Shown one piece after another: positions 10,496 to 21,633 of a stretch of 64,000 nt of DNA (its first letter is position 1; every line of letters starts with the position of its first letter). The notes beneath the pieces were generated by a model. The model did no database searches, was not told the DNA's origin, and was given only the letters and a program-made list of their open reading frames with translations. The translations under genes and the position numbers were made by a program. The DNA comes from Gonatopus flavifemur (Eukaryota > Arthropoda > Insecta > Hymenoptera > Dryinidae), in assembly GCA_018340375.1 (NCBI GenBank), contig JAFFJZ010000010.1, forward strand, positions 12,772,001 to 12,836,000. Reading direction: 5' to 3'.

Positions 10496-10880
10496 AATAA
10501 AACACTACTGGTTACTGCGAATGACAGCAATCGGTTGAAAAACAAATGAAGGCACGCTTGGATAATGAGGATTAGCGCGATCACATTGATGGATATTTTA
10601 ATGAAATTCGTCAATGCTGACTGGACAGTAATGAAGACTGGGAAACGCAGTACTGCATCGAATGAATTTGAGTTTCAATGTTTTTTTGTGATTCACAGTA
10701 ACCATTGCTGTTTTCTTTTTTCCGTGTACTTGCTACTACCTTTAGTGTTAATATAAACCAGGAAAGAAAGATGAGAACTTTTACTATTGTATGTAAATGC
10801 CTTCGACACCTTTTGAAATCTGGGTTTTCAACTTCGATGAAAGTCGCACTCTCCTTGTTGAAAATACCAAGCAGATCCTA

Positions 10881-11129
10881 CACCGAGGAAAAAGAAGTTG
10901 TAAAATTTACATCTTACAAAGTCAACATTTGTACGATTTCAAAAATAGTTGGAGCGATCACAATTCTAGTTTATTTTACAACAGCGAATGAGAGATATAT
11001 TACAGCTGATGTGCATTTTACATTCCTCGCTGTGAAATCAACTAAAATCGTAGTAGCTCGAACTATTTTTTAAAATCGTCCAAATCTTCACTTCACGAGG
11101 TGTAAATTTTACAATTTTTTTTCTCGGTG
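10881..11129. mobile_element. CACCGAGGAAAAAG element with TA duplication
   Basis: The ends CACCGAGGAAAAAGAAGTTG and TTTTTTTTCTCGGTG are flanked by TA on both sides (10879-10880, 11130-11131). Arms of about 85 bp share GTAAAATTTACA with its inverse. A reading frame here (10797-10991) spells FNFDESRTLL, but it lies largely in the element arm and I treat it as non-coding. Confidence 0.75.
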
Positions 11130-11213
11130 TAGCAGTTACTGTGACAAAAAAACAACAGAACCGGACAGATCCGGATTTGCCTGGCAAGGCAGCAAGGCTC
11201 TTTCCCAGATAGA

Positions 11214-11445
11214 AGGGCATGCTCTCAATATTCTGTAACATAACGTGCCGTAAATATACCATCATGAACTCAGCTTGCGATGATTCATAAGATGTAAACA
11301 TTATATCTTTATCATGGCGCCATCACCTCGTTTTTCCAACAATAACAATGCTTTATGCGGAAACACCTTGGAACCATGATGCGATCATTTCTTGGCGTAC
11401 ATGTTACCATTATGATGGCATTATTGAGACATTTTTCTATCTGGG
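11214..11445. mobile_element. CCCAGATAGAAG...CTATCTGGG element
   Basis: The ends CCCAGATAGAA and TTTCTATCTGGG match each other. The core carries ATGATG/CATCAT and AATACC/GGTATT words. The flanking dinucleotides are TT and TC, so the duplication is not exact. Confidence 0.65.
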
Positions 11446-11472
11446 TCATCTAACCCTTTGGACCCTGTCTAC

Positions 11473-11987
11473 TGCTGGTGAAAATGAAAGCGGGAAGGAA
11501 GAGTCAACGAAGCGTTGTGCTAGAGCGTAACAGAAACATTGATGAAAAGTATACGGTGCTCGAATGAAAGGAATGCAAAGAGTATGTGAAGCGAGAATTG
11601 AAACAAAGGAAGGGTATGAATTTCAAAAAACCTGATTATGAAAATTTAACTCTATGAGGAAAATTGAACCGGTGACTTTCACCATGGCAGATAAGGGTTT
11701 CATCTGCTGAGCCATGGATCATCGCTTGGTATCGACCGCTTGAAGATATTAGTTGAAATCAGAATGATATGATTCACACACGCTTGTTGTACCTCAACTA
11801 TTGCGTCACATGCAGAAGCGTGTGTGAAACGGGATTAAAAGCTTATTATGAAGCGTTTATGAAATGTATGATTTCATCACTTTACAGCAAGTGGGCATCA
11901 CACGCTTCAGGAAGAGGGAATTGAAACATTTTTCTCTTCGTATGGGTTTCCTTCGCGCTTTGTGTATACGCTTCATTTTCACCAGGG
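11473..11987. mobile_element. CCTGGTGAAAATG element, GAAGCG core, reverse copy
   Basis: 515 bp; the right end CATTTTCACCAGGG is intact and the left reads TGCTGGTGAAAATG. The sequence matches the reverse complement of 5085-5578 over its arms. It carries the tRNA-like stretch on the minus strand (11650-11725). Confidence 0.8.
11650..11725 (-). other. tRNA-like segment, minus strand
   Basis: On the minus strand it reads ATGGCTCAGCAGATG, resembling a Pol III A box, then about 45 bp later CCGGTTCAATTTT, a weak B box. It matches the plus-strand stretch at 5340-5405. I read it as a tRNA-derived core of the CCCTGGTG element, not a working tRNA gene. Confidence 0.5.
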
Positions 11988-12039
11988 GAATTATTAAAAG
12001 GAAAAATTAATTCGTCTACGCACAAAAAAAAATACAATG

Positions 12040-12246
12040 CTCTATTAAAAATGTCTGACAGAACTGGACACTATTTTGCGCCGGATCTATGCGGTTCTGT
12101 CTAACATTGTTTAGTTTGTACATCAGTTTAAAAACTCATAGAACTGTCAGACAAAGCCAAACAGAATCTGTCGGATCTGGATCAGAAACCGACCAAATGC
12201 TGATAGAAAATTATCTGTTCGGTTTTGTCAGACATTTGGAATAGGG
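12040..12246. mobile_element. CCCTATT...AAATGTC element
   Basis: The ends CTCTATTAAAAATGTCTGAC and TGTCAGACATTTGGAATAGGG are flanked by a TG duplication (12038-12039, 12247-12248). The core repeats CTGACAGA/GTCTGTC and AACCGACC words. The same family recurs at 29883-30130. Confidence 0.8.
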
Positions 12247-12582
12247 TGGAGATCGAAAACGTCGTAGTGTTCATTGAACTAGAGGTTTTGAGTTTATTTT
12301 TATTTTCAAAGTCGTTATCGTGATTAGATCGAACGATTCCATAACATCACTGTCATTTATCTCAAATACGAGACAGGATAACACAATAAAATGATTGTAA
12401 AATTCTCGTGGTAAAATTCCAGGAGAATATTTACAATGAATGTGGAGAACCACATTTATAACCCATCCTGATACAATATCACGTAAAAATGCATTTGAAG
12501 AATAAAAAATAAACAAAACGCGATGATGAAAAATATTCATATGATGTATTTTATTTTTTGCTTATTGTTCCATTATCCATAG
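12247..12582. other. Sequence immediately upstream of the NANP exon
   Basis: AT-rich intronic sequence. It ends in TTATTGTTCCATTATCCATAG, a polypyrimidine-poor but usable 3' splice site for the exon at 12583. No earlier coding exon is visible here. Confidence 0.45.
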
Positions 12583-15500
12583 CTGGCAGAGCAGCTGGCG
12601 CAAGAATATGGAATCCCGGAAGAAACGGCCAATAAGATCACGTCCACGTACCTGAGGTACTTCAGAAAATGTCCTGATAATGGAACTTCGTCGTTGAATA
12701 GTTGGCGAACGAGTTTATGGATCAAAGCCTTGGGAGAAGACTATACGCATTTGGCGAAGTCGATTTACGAGAGATGGCTGTGCCTGAGGTATTACTATCT
12801 CGCTCTGAGCTCGGATGTTGTATCCATGATTCAAGATTTGAAGAAAAAATACTATCTTGGATTAATTACGAACGGTCCTTCCAACGCTCAATGGGAAAAA
12901 ATACATAAACTCGATCTGGCGCAATACTTCGATGTTATACTGGTTTCCGGCGATTTACCTTGGGAAAAACCAGATTCTAGGATTTTCGAAGACGCTTGCC
13001 AATTTTTAAACGTTTCGCCGCATACCTGTATCATGGTTGGTGATAAATTGGAGACTGATATCTTAGGTATGGTATAAATTGTTCTCGTAAACTCACTTTT
13101 TTGTCACTTATTATCACTTTTTTAACAAAACAGGGTGTCTACCAAAATTCAATTTCAAAATTCCCGGCTAATTCCCGACTTTTCCCGGATATTTTTCCTA
13201 AATTCCCGACCATGAAATAATTTTACAAAAATGAATATCAAATATCTTCTAAAAGTTCACGAGAAGAAATTTTAAATACCCTCGGCATCATACTGCGAAA
13301 AATTATATTATTTAATTGCATAAACTTTCAAAAATACTCTATAAATTCCTTGGATTTTTCCTTCGTGAATAATGTAACTAACTTTTCGACACCTCCTTTT
13401 ATTCACGTCCGGGAAAAATCAGTTACGAGTGTGATTGTTTGAAGAAAAATAGCGTTCAAGCATTATGTTTCAAGATCATGTAAAAGATTTCTTCACGGAT
13501 GCTGTTGATTGAGGATCATTTAAAAATTGTAAATACGTAAAACAAATTATAAAATTCAGTCTGACATTGGCCGTAGATAGGCAGCCCGGGAATACTTTTG
13601 TGTTCTCGCAGCATTTGCAATAAGTAGTATTTTTTATCAACCTCATAAGAAGATGTATTTATAAATATAAGATAAAAAAACTCCAAAAGTTCTTCGGGAA
13701 TACGAAAGTATTACCGGGCTGCCCATACGTGCCCATGACTATGATGGACTACACTTTACACAAATTTCAAATAAGAATTCAATAAAAAATTTTGTGGTGA
13801 AGTTATTGTAGTATGCAATATCGTCTTGTTTTAATACAATGAAGTTCAAAAGAACACAGTTCAAAACTCAATTTCGCTAACGCCTCACTCAGGGTTTGTG
13901 TTCAAAACAAAATGAAAAAATGTTGAATAAACTGATTTTCAATGTCAATATGATTATGAATATTATTATGAATAATATAATATAGCAAAAATTGAAAATT
14001 CAATTACATGTAATTGAATTCCTAATTCAATCACCAAGATTTGGAAATTTCATTTACAAGTATACTTGAAAAATAAATGAAATTCCAAAGAATTTTTAAC
14101 AGTGTACCCTGCTTATCATATGCAGGCGCTCATAGAAATCCCCCTCTCTCTTTTTTTTCTTTGTTACACGCCAGTTAAAGAGGTACAGAAAATCTCTATG
14201 GGCGAAATTCACTTTAATTAGTATTCTATTCTCTCCACCTTGACTCATACTGAGACTTTTCAGGTATCACAGACGCTGCAGAGGTAGAATATATTACCTT
14301 AGAAAAGAATAATAATCGTATTCGTAATGCAATTACGAGAGTCAATGATTTTTAAATCTTCTTATTCATTCATAAGCTGAACAAAATGTATCAAATCTAT
14401 TCTATTGAATCTAATAATGATCACTGTTCAAATTGATTTTCTGAAATATGACCACTCTTGTTCTTTATAATGATTGGCAACGCAAAATATCCTACTGGAG
14501 AAAATGTTGCGAAATGTTTCTGGGACATTCTAAAAACGTTTGGCAAAATTTTATCCAGTGGTTAGATATCATATGAAATCTGTTCCATCATTTAGTGAGT
14601 AAATTGTTTCTCTGTAACAAAAAATGCATGTTTTGTGGTTTGCATCCTATTTTCTAATCATTTCATTTAAAAAATTAATTAAACAAATGTTTTCAAACAA
14701 TTTTTAATTTTTCCCGATGGTTGTGCGAAATTCCCGGCCTTTTCCCGTTTTTTCCCCGACTTTATCAAATCCCCGGCTGTTTCCCGGATTCCCGGATTTT
14801 CCCGAGTCGTAGACACCCTGCAAAATTGCATCAATGAAAAAAAAAAGTTATTTCACTTCGCGTCACTTCTCCTTCCTGAGAAAAAATAATTTACATCCAA
14901 GTGGATCTAATTAGATCTTTTTGGATCTCAAAAATGGAAAATGTAGCTGTGGTTAGATCTAAATAGTTCGATTTAGACCTAAATTGACAAGAATTTCACG
15001 GTAATTAATCGCAATTTGTGTGCATCAACTGCACATTTCCTCTACTATTAAATGGTTTCTAAGACGTATTTTTGCGAAGAATTAAGTCATCTTCTCAGAT
15101 CCAAGTCGACCTGCACAGAAAGAATTTTTCCATTTTTCAGATCCACGTAGATCTGATTTGTTTTTTCCCGGATTAAGCCATTAAGTCCCATGGCTGGTAC
15201 AACCCAAATAGCGCCAAACCATCGATGCCATTAATTATATTAGTGAAAACTTATTTTTTGTTTGACGATTCGATTTCTTATTGCTGAAATTGTTTGAACT
15301 AATCAATTAAAAGTTTCTACTTTCGAAAACGAAGAGTGCCACCGATTCTATGGGAAACATCATAGAAAGCAAGATATTCATTTTATCCAAAGAAAACAAT
15401 TGTTTTGCAATGAATTTATAAACAATGATAATAGAAGAAATAGCGTTTATCCCATAGGCACGCTTTTGTTGGTAGGTTCAAACTAACAACGTCGTCGATT

Positions 15501-18500
15501 GTATTAGCGAAAAATTAGGTATATTTCCCTTATTCAACCAATCGATTATTTATTGCTAAAATTAGTTGCAAAACGCTATTTCTCCAATTATCATTGTTCA
15601 TGATAATTTCATTGCAGAACAATTTTTTTCAATCTCAGGTGAAAATATTTTCTCTTATGATTTTTCCCGTACAATCGATTGGCACCCTTCGTTTTTTGAA
15701 ATTCGAAAGTTTCAACTAAGTTGTTTACACAATTAGAGCATTAAACAATCGTATCATCCAATAAAAACAACACGTATTTCTTATTTTTCGCCAATCCAAT
15801 CGATGATGTTGTTGATTTGAACCTATTAACAATAGGGATCCTCAAGTGAGGGATAAGACAACGGGCCACCATCAATGGGATAACCAAAAAATACATAATA
15901 CTCAATTTGTGCGTTATCTAAATAATGAAACTGAGTAATCTATTGAAAATATATCATAAATCCCATTGCTCTGCTATACTCTAAATGAATAATTCATTTT
16001 TATTCATTGAATGACACGCAAATTAACCCCTATCCCATTAACCCTCAACCACGCACCTTCGAAAAAATCCCTAATCCACGCACCCGGGTCTTTTGAACCC
16101 GGCTCATCTTATTTTGGCTGTATTTTCTTCAAATATTATCCTTTTGAGATGATTTTTTTTCCAATCGATTCGTCGTAATTTCAAGAATAGTAATCAGCAT
16201 TGTGAAAGAAGATTTTCTTGGGATTTCTGTGAGTTATGTAGGAAAGAAGGAACATAAATCTGAAAAAAACAGTGAGAAAAACGATTTTTTTCAAAAAATC
16301 ATATCTATCCCGCACAAAGACGTAGAGACAAAAATAACCACCGTTTTGTAATCAGAAAAAGTTCAACTTCCAGGATAAAAATAGTTCCTAATGATAGCTA
16401 GGAAAAAACACAATTATTTACAAGAGTGAAGTTTGGGTATTTTGAAGAATCCACAATTAGTGAATTAAAGATATTTATCGAAATATTAGAGGGGAAAAAT
16501 ATAGAAACCGATAAGAATAATGTTCGAAACACTTTTATCCTTCAAGACTATCCTTTGTTGATTATGAATACCCTCAGTGCATATAAGTACATATACACTC
16601 AAGAAAAAATCATTTAAACTGAATATCGATTTGTTCTTTATCCAAAAAATATTCATTGCTATCAGAAACATTTTCCAGTTTTCCGCCAAAAAAAGTTACA
16701 CAACCACGCACATCGGGTCCAAAGGACCCGAGCTGGGTTTCAAATACATGCTACTCGAAAACTAAGTGGCGGATCCCGGATTTACAAAAATCATTCAAAG
16801 CAGGAAGGTTCTAAGTTGCTTACATTACAATACCAGCCCTTGGCTGTGCATTGCAACAGAATGAGAAGTAAAAGAAAAAATTGCTCAGCTCCAAAGGACC
16901 CAGGTGCGTGGTTGAGGGTTAATGGCGCCGAGTCTGAAGCTCGGTGTCTTATCCCTCACTTGAGGATCCGTAATTAACAATAGTGTGTTTTTGAAACAAG
17001 ACGCTTTTTCTCTTATGATCATTGCTTGTCATAATTTTATTGCCAAACAATTTTTTTTTTTAAATAAAGTGAATATATTTCTTCCTGTGGTTTTTCCCGT
17101 AAAATCGATTGGCATCCCGCTTTTTTCGATTTTTTTCACTAATTTGATTAAATAATTTTAGCAGTAAACAATTGAATCATCAAACAGAAAATCCAGTGTA
17201 TCTTACGGCATGCTTTTGCTAATGCGACCCTGTAAAAAAATTTCCAAAATGAATTGTATTTTCGCATCGTAAATCCGCAATTGATTACGATTCACTGGAA
17301 TTGTATGCAGAATATATCGATATATGAGTGTATATGGGGCATTCGACATTCCATGACAAATCTAACACTTTGAGAAATTTTGATTTTTCATTTCCTCAAT
17401 TTTTTGACATTTTTTAGTACCCATCAAAGCACCTTGCCTGGTGAATTTCGAGATTTTCTTTATGAACCGTCCAAAAGATATCGATTTTTTACAAAAATCG
17501 CGTTTTTTCAGTTATTTACTTATGACTTCCCCAAAAATGGTCCGAATTTAAACTGTTTGATCTCAAAATTTTTGTTTTTTTGTGTACTTCCAAAAAAAAA
17601 TATGAGAAAAATTTTCAACGCGTTCTAACACGCGATTTTCAATTTTCAAAATTTAAGTCTTATTTTTCAAACTATATGTACACTTCAATTTTTTGTATGA
17701 CTTTTGATGGTTGGCCTTTATCGATTTCACAAATTCTGAGCTCGAATAGATCGTGGCATTATGTTATCACTATTTTTTTTCATTTTTTAAAAATTAAAGA
17801 AAATTTTCCCCCGTTTTCCGTAGTCTTGAAATTACTTTCCTGCATTGTGTAACCTTTTTTGTCATTTTGAATCTGTTCTCCTATAATTATAGTATCGAAG
17901 AGATATCAGCATACCATCTGAATAAACATTCTGTCTGTAAGATTTCTTTGAAACAAAATTTGAAAATTTCGTAAATATCGCTATCTTGCCGGATATCTTT
18001 CATTTCTATCATCCGATTGTCATGAAATTTTCACTACAGTTTTATGCAGTGCCGATAATGATCCCATACCCGACTGGAAATTTACCCCATGGACCTGATC
18101 AGGTAAACCTTGATCCAGCTCAGGTCCTGATGAGGCAACCTTATCAGGACCTGACAAGTCATGTCACGCTTCACTATTATAAGGACCTCATCAGGAGAGA
18201 CTAATCGGGCTTTCATGAGGAATTCCATACAGAAACCTCCAAAATAACTCGAAATTAGGATATGAACAGGAAATTCAAAGCAAAATCAAAAGATTAAAGA
18301 GACATCAAACAGATTGAACATCAGTGAATTGATTCGATAAAATTTGGTTTCAATACGTTAGGGATAGATTGAACAAAATAGTCAACAGTTTTGAGAAGTA
18401 GGTAATGTATTTGGAATGAACAGATTGAATTTAAAAATAGGCACACTCAGCTAGAAACGTGACATTTTGTCTTCTCAGGCCCTGCTTTGGGCCAACTTGG

Positions 18501-20878
18501 CGCGATCTGGGTCAAGTTAGGGCCTTTGATGGTCCAATTTGGAGGAAGGGCCATTTTTAGCAAGGCAGTTGAGAATCCTTCGAGATTTACCTTCTAATTT
18601 GAGGAAAATGTGTTGAATCAAAGAGTGTACAGTCTACAATCAAGACTGTACATTGTTTTATTCAGTTTATTAAACTATCTTCATGATCTGAGGATGAACT
18701 AACGAGGTCCCAATGAGGATACACCGAGGAAAACCCACTTCAGCCTTTTAGGATAATCTGAGGAAATCCTGACTAGGACCAAATGAGCTTATTTATACGT
18801 GGGGCATCCACACCTAATCCTGATCAGGACTGTAGCAGGTGTGCCTCATTTCGGATGACCTTGTTAGGTCCTTATCATATGTTGGGTCAACCCGATGACA
18901 ATTTCCAGTCGGGTACAAGTTTTCAATCTGAGTCTGACAGAAAAACGGGTGAGGAAAAGGAAACATCTTACCGGGAATTGTGATTTTGTGACAAAGCGAG
19001 TCTTCGCTTTCTGTTATTCGATTAAAATGAAATTTATACTACGATTCTTTTATGGTTCCATGTAAGTTCTTTCGTTCTCGAGAAGAGAATCCATTGAATC
19101 TGACAAAGGAAATTCCATGGGATTTGGTCAGAATATTGTACAAGATTCAATGGGATTTGTTGAAAATCAATGAGATTTGGCAAGAATCTATGGATTTTAT
19201 AACCAGGGTTTAGCAATCTGCATTTGACGATATTTTTGTCCAACACAAATGAGATAGCCATGTGCCAATTGGCAAAGTTGTTTTCTTTTCAAAATAAGAC
19301 AATTATTTTATTTCCTTTCTTATTTTTATGTCACTTTTTTCTGACAACTTGTCACTCTTCTCACTGTTTTTGGTATGCCGAACCAGTACCATGTCTGATG
19401 TTCTGTGTTGTTTGGTATTTGTATCAGGGAGAAACTCGTAGAACCTGATAAGATTTCATTAAAACGTTGTCCGGTGTTCAATAGGTTTATCACTGCATTG
19501 TAAAAGTTTTCTACTGGAAACTTCCAGTACTTCACTGCAAGTTATTAACCAGTACATTTCCTGGAATATCTCTTCACATTTGCTAGAATTTTACTGCAAA
19601 AGTTGGGATTGTGCAGATTGAAATCCGTAAAATTTCAGTGGGTGTACTGGGAAATGAATTTACTGAAATTTTCCACTACCAAGGCGCAGATTTGGTGAAA
19701 TTGAATAGCTGATATTAGCAGGGAAGGAATAATCAGAATTTGTATCAACTTGGAAGACGTTTTATTAGTGTTTTGAAGTACACGTAGTAATTTTTTCGGG
19801 TCGTTTCCGCTGCAAATAGTGGAATTAAAAGCTACCGTTCATGGACGGCCGCCATCCGAGTTTGCTGCTGATGGGAAATCTGGAAGTCATTTTTATTTGA
19901 AATCATGACAATTTTTTTTCACGTCAGCAACATATTCTCTGAGAATATGAACTAAACTCTCAACACAAAAATTGAAAATTGTACGTTTTTGAGGTGTTCT
20001 AACAAAATGTCATGTTTTTATACCATGTATTTCACCTTTATTTGCGTTTAAAAACAAGCTTTAAATAATAATATCATTCCAGAGTTGAGTTCATATAGAT
20101 TGTAATTGAATAAAGAATATTCACACAAATTTTCAGAAGAATTGAACAATAACTTTTCGAGCTAGAATTCCCACCAGTTGAAAAAAAGTCGTTTCGAGAC
20201 GAACGCATTTGAAAAAGAGTACCGAAAACGATAAATTCAGGGCACTAATAAATGATATGAACTGCTCACCGATTAATCAGCTATTCCAGCACCATATTAT
20301 ATAGCAACCTTTTTTTTCATTCAAGCGCATCATTTCGGGCTTGCATCTCCTTGCCGAGTTACTTCGGTCTCGAACGCCAACGGGCGTTCACTTTAGTACT
20401 CATAACATCGGAACGGATCGGCATTTTGTTTTGAAACTTGCGCAACATATTCTTGCATAGTTTCACGAACAATTTTTGAAATGAGAAAAAAAGTCAATTA
20501 AACGCTAACTATGGTAACTGTTTTTTTTACGTGTGGCAACAAAAGTTATTGGTATAGTAGCTAAAATTTAGCTGTTATAACAATATTTTTGTCTATCGAA
20601 ATATCAAATGCGCGAATTAGCTACGACAGCAACTTCATTAGGACTTCCAAATGATTTATGAATTTTCATAAAATAATAAATTTGTTTCAGGGGGAATCGA
20701 GGCCGGCCTGTACGGGACAGTATGGATTCAAACGGCCGACAAACCACGACTGACAAGTAAAGATCCAAAACCAGATTTCATTTTGAAACGAGTTGTGGAT
20801 CTCATGAATGTATTGAATCGTGATCCAGGGATGCCAGAACTTGAAGATTGTTCGTCAAACTCCTCCGATGGCAGTTGA
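12583..20878 (+). CDS. NANP: N-acylneuraminate-9-phosphatase-like HAD hydrolase, 5' exon missing
   Basis: Two coding exons are supported: 12583-13066, preceded by acceptor TAG and followed by GTATGG, and 20691-20878, after TTTGTTTCAG and ending at TGA 20876-20878. The join is phase 1 and reads ILG-GIEAGLYGTVW, which restores a family motif. Together they code for 223 residues. HAD motif II is LITNGPS (residues 94-100 of the fragment), the motif III lysine is in EKPDSRIF (K129), and motif IV is GDKLETD (153-159). The family dephosphorylates N-acylneuraminate 9-phosphate, although insects may use it on other sugar phosphates. Motif I (DxDxT) and roughly 30 N-terminal residues must lie in an upstream exon. 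I did not find that exon between 3263 and 12582. The 7.6-kb intron is filled with transposons. Confidence 0.9.
13131..14820. mobile_element. CAGGGTGTCTAC element, TTCCCGG-word ends (1.7 kb)
   Basis: The ends CAGGGTGTCTAC and GTAGACACCCTG are flanked by CAAAA on both sides (13126-13130, 14821-14825). Subterminal tracts repeat AATTCCCGGCTAATTCCCG-type words on both strands. The middle is AT-rich, non-coding, and holds a smaller palindrome at 13580-13723. It occupies the NANP intron. The related element is 40762-42257. Confidence 0.8.
13580..13723. repeat. Nested palindrome GGCAGCCCGGGAATAC
   Basis: The arm GGCAGCCCGGGAATACTTTTG is mirrored by ACGAAAGTATTACCGGGCTGCC around an AT-rich loop. It sits inside the CAGGGTGTCTAC element. 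Confidence 0.65.
14872..15172. repeat. Tract of AGATCTA/GGATCT words
   Basis: Repeats AAGTGGATCTAATTAGATC, TTTGGATCTC, TTAGATCTAAAT and AGATCCACGTAGATCTGA. The outer parts (AAATAATTTACATCC... and ...GATTTGTTTTTTCCCGG) suggest a decayed inverted-repeat element, but the ends are not clear. Confidence 0.5.
15836..16972. mobile_element. MULE-like element GGATCCTCAAGTGAGGGATAAG
   Basis: Terminal repeats of about 24 bp (GGATCCTCAAGTGAGGGATA and its inverse ending 16969) are flanked by the 11-bp direct repeat ATTAACAATAG (15825-15835, 16973-16983). A duplication of this length fits Mutator-like elements. Most of the interior is a second, nested element (16042-16918). It carries no transposase. Confidence 0.7.
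16042..16918. mobile_element. piggyBac-like non-autonomous element, nested
   Basis: The ends CCCTCAACCACGCAC and GTGCGTGGTTGAGGG sit exactly between TTAA sites (16038-16041, 16919-16922). CCC ends at TTAA are typical of piggyBac. Subterminal copies of CCACGCACCCGGGTC and ACGCACATCGGGTCCAAAGG add internal repeats. There is no open frame of transposase size. Confidence 0.8.
17216..18068. other. AT-rich intron DNA
   Basis: Contains GGGGCATTCGACATTCCATGAC near 17336 and many homopolymer-rich short frames, which suggests an old element remnant. No paired end was found and no coding exon is supported. Confidence 0.35.
18069..18913. mobile_element. CCC...GGG element with GATCAGGTCC core
   Basis: The ends CCCGACTGGAAATT and AATTTCCAGTCGGG are flanked by TA (18067-18068, 18914-18915). 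The outer 150 bp on each side repeat CCTGATCAGG, AGGTCCTGATGAGG and similar words in both orientations. The centre is AT-rich with another inserted-looking stretch (TTGGGCCAACTTGGC and related). Confidence 0.8.
18914..20690. other. Rest of the NANP intron
   Basis: No gene. Repeated CCAGTAC/GTACTGG and GAAATTTTACTG words at 19515-19680 and AATCTATGG/CCATTGAATC words at 19070-19200 look like decayed word-core elements without clear ends. The branch/acceptor region TTTGTTTCAG at 20681-20690 precedes the last exon. Confidence 0.4.
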
Positions 20879-21263
20879 CAAGGATGTTCATCCCTTGCAA
20901 AACAAATTGTTTATACTTTTAGTCAATATATCAATATTCTGTTAATATAGTTTGAAGCATACTCCTTGATATCATTACAGACGTTAGAGAGTATCGAGTG
21001 AACCCTTATAAATTTATGCTAGCCTTGTGATTCTTGAATTGAGAGATATATTAATTTCATATTTCTATCGATCGTTATGTAAAGTTTTTTTTTACTGCAA
21101 TGAATTATATTCTATGGTTTTGAATTGTTAAAGTAGGGGAAGTGCTCTAGAAGCTACGTATAAAATAAATGGCATAAGCACAAACGTCAAGCAGCTCTCT
21201 AGAGAATATCAAATTTTTTAGGAGAATTAATAAATCCTTTATGCAACAACTCTTATTTTGGTA
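20879..21263. other. NANP 3' flank
   Basis: Downstream of the NANP stop codon. AT-rich with no canonical AATAAA that I would pick with confidence and no further coding sequence. Confidence 0.35.
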
Positions 21264-21633
21264 CACTGAAAAAAAAAACAAAATTTCTATTTGAAATTGT
21301 AAATCTACGTTGAGAATATTTTGTAACACTACTGATCTGGATATAGAGAGAATACAAAGTACAATTTGTGAATACAGGGCTTTGAATGTTGGCATATTAC
21401 AGTAAGTTCGTAAACTCCTCATGAAATCGATAAAAACCAACATTGAGTGTGACGTATTTACAGATGGTTGTAAAATTACAGATCTCTGAAAAACTGTTGA
21501 TTTCGTTTTGGTAAAAACTTCAAACTCAAAGTAGCTAAATTTACATCACCGATAACGAAAGCCCCACATTCAGAGTAGGTAATTTTTATCTCTACACTCA
21601 AATTGGTAAAATAGAAGTAATTTTTTCACAGTG
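21264..21633. mobile_element. TA-flanked element CACTGAAAAAA
   Basis: The ends CACTGAAAAAAAAAAC and TTTTTTCACAGTG lie between TA dinucleotides (21262-21263, 21634-21635). The core repeats GTAAATTTAC-like words. A smaller relative with the same tips is at 59405-59543. Confidence 0.65.

Larger units (their letters stand above)
15200..17215. repeat. Repeats of a unit with CAATCGATTGGCA, split by an insertion
   Basis: TTTTTCCCGTACAATCGATTGGCACCC near 15661 recurs as TTTTTCCCGTAAAATCGATTGGCATCCC near 17091 and, inverted, as GAGTGCCACCGATTCTATGGG near 15335. AAAACGCTATTTCTCCAATTATC is also mirrored (GATAATAGAAGAAATAGCG). The 1.1-kb element 15836-16972 has inserted into the array. Confidence 0.55.

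Noticed and set aside
10797..10991. Frame reading MPSTPFEIWVFNFDESRTLL as a possible NANP first exon (HAD motif I)
   Set aside because: The resemblance to FDLDNTL is weak (no second Asp at the right spacing), and the frame runs into the arm of the TA-flanked element 10881-11129.
17380..17852. Overlapping frames MIFHFLNFLTFFSTHQ... and MCTSKKKYEKN... as a small gene
   Set aside because: AT-rich, Phe/Lys-dominated composition typical of random AT-rich DNA; no domain and no splice context.
20300..20420. Possible small structured RNA (GCATCTCCTTGCCGAGTTACTTCGGTCTCGAACGCC region)
   Set aside because: Some stems can be drawn, but it matches no snRNA, tRNA or 5S pattern I recognise.
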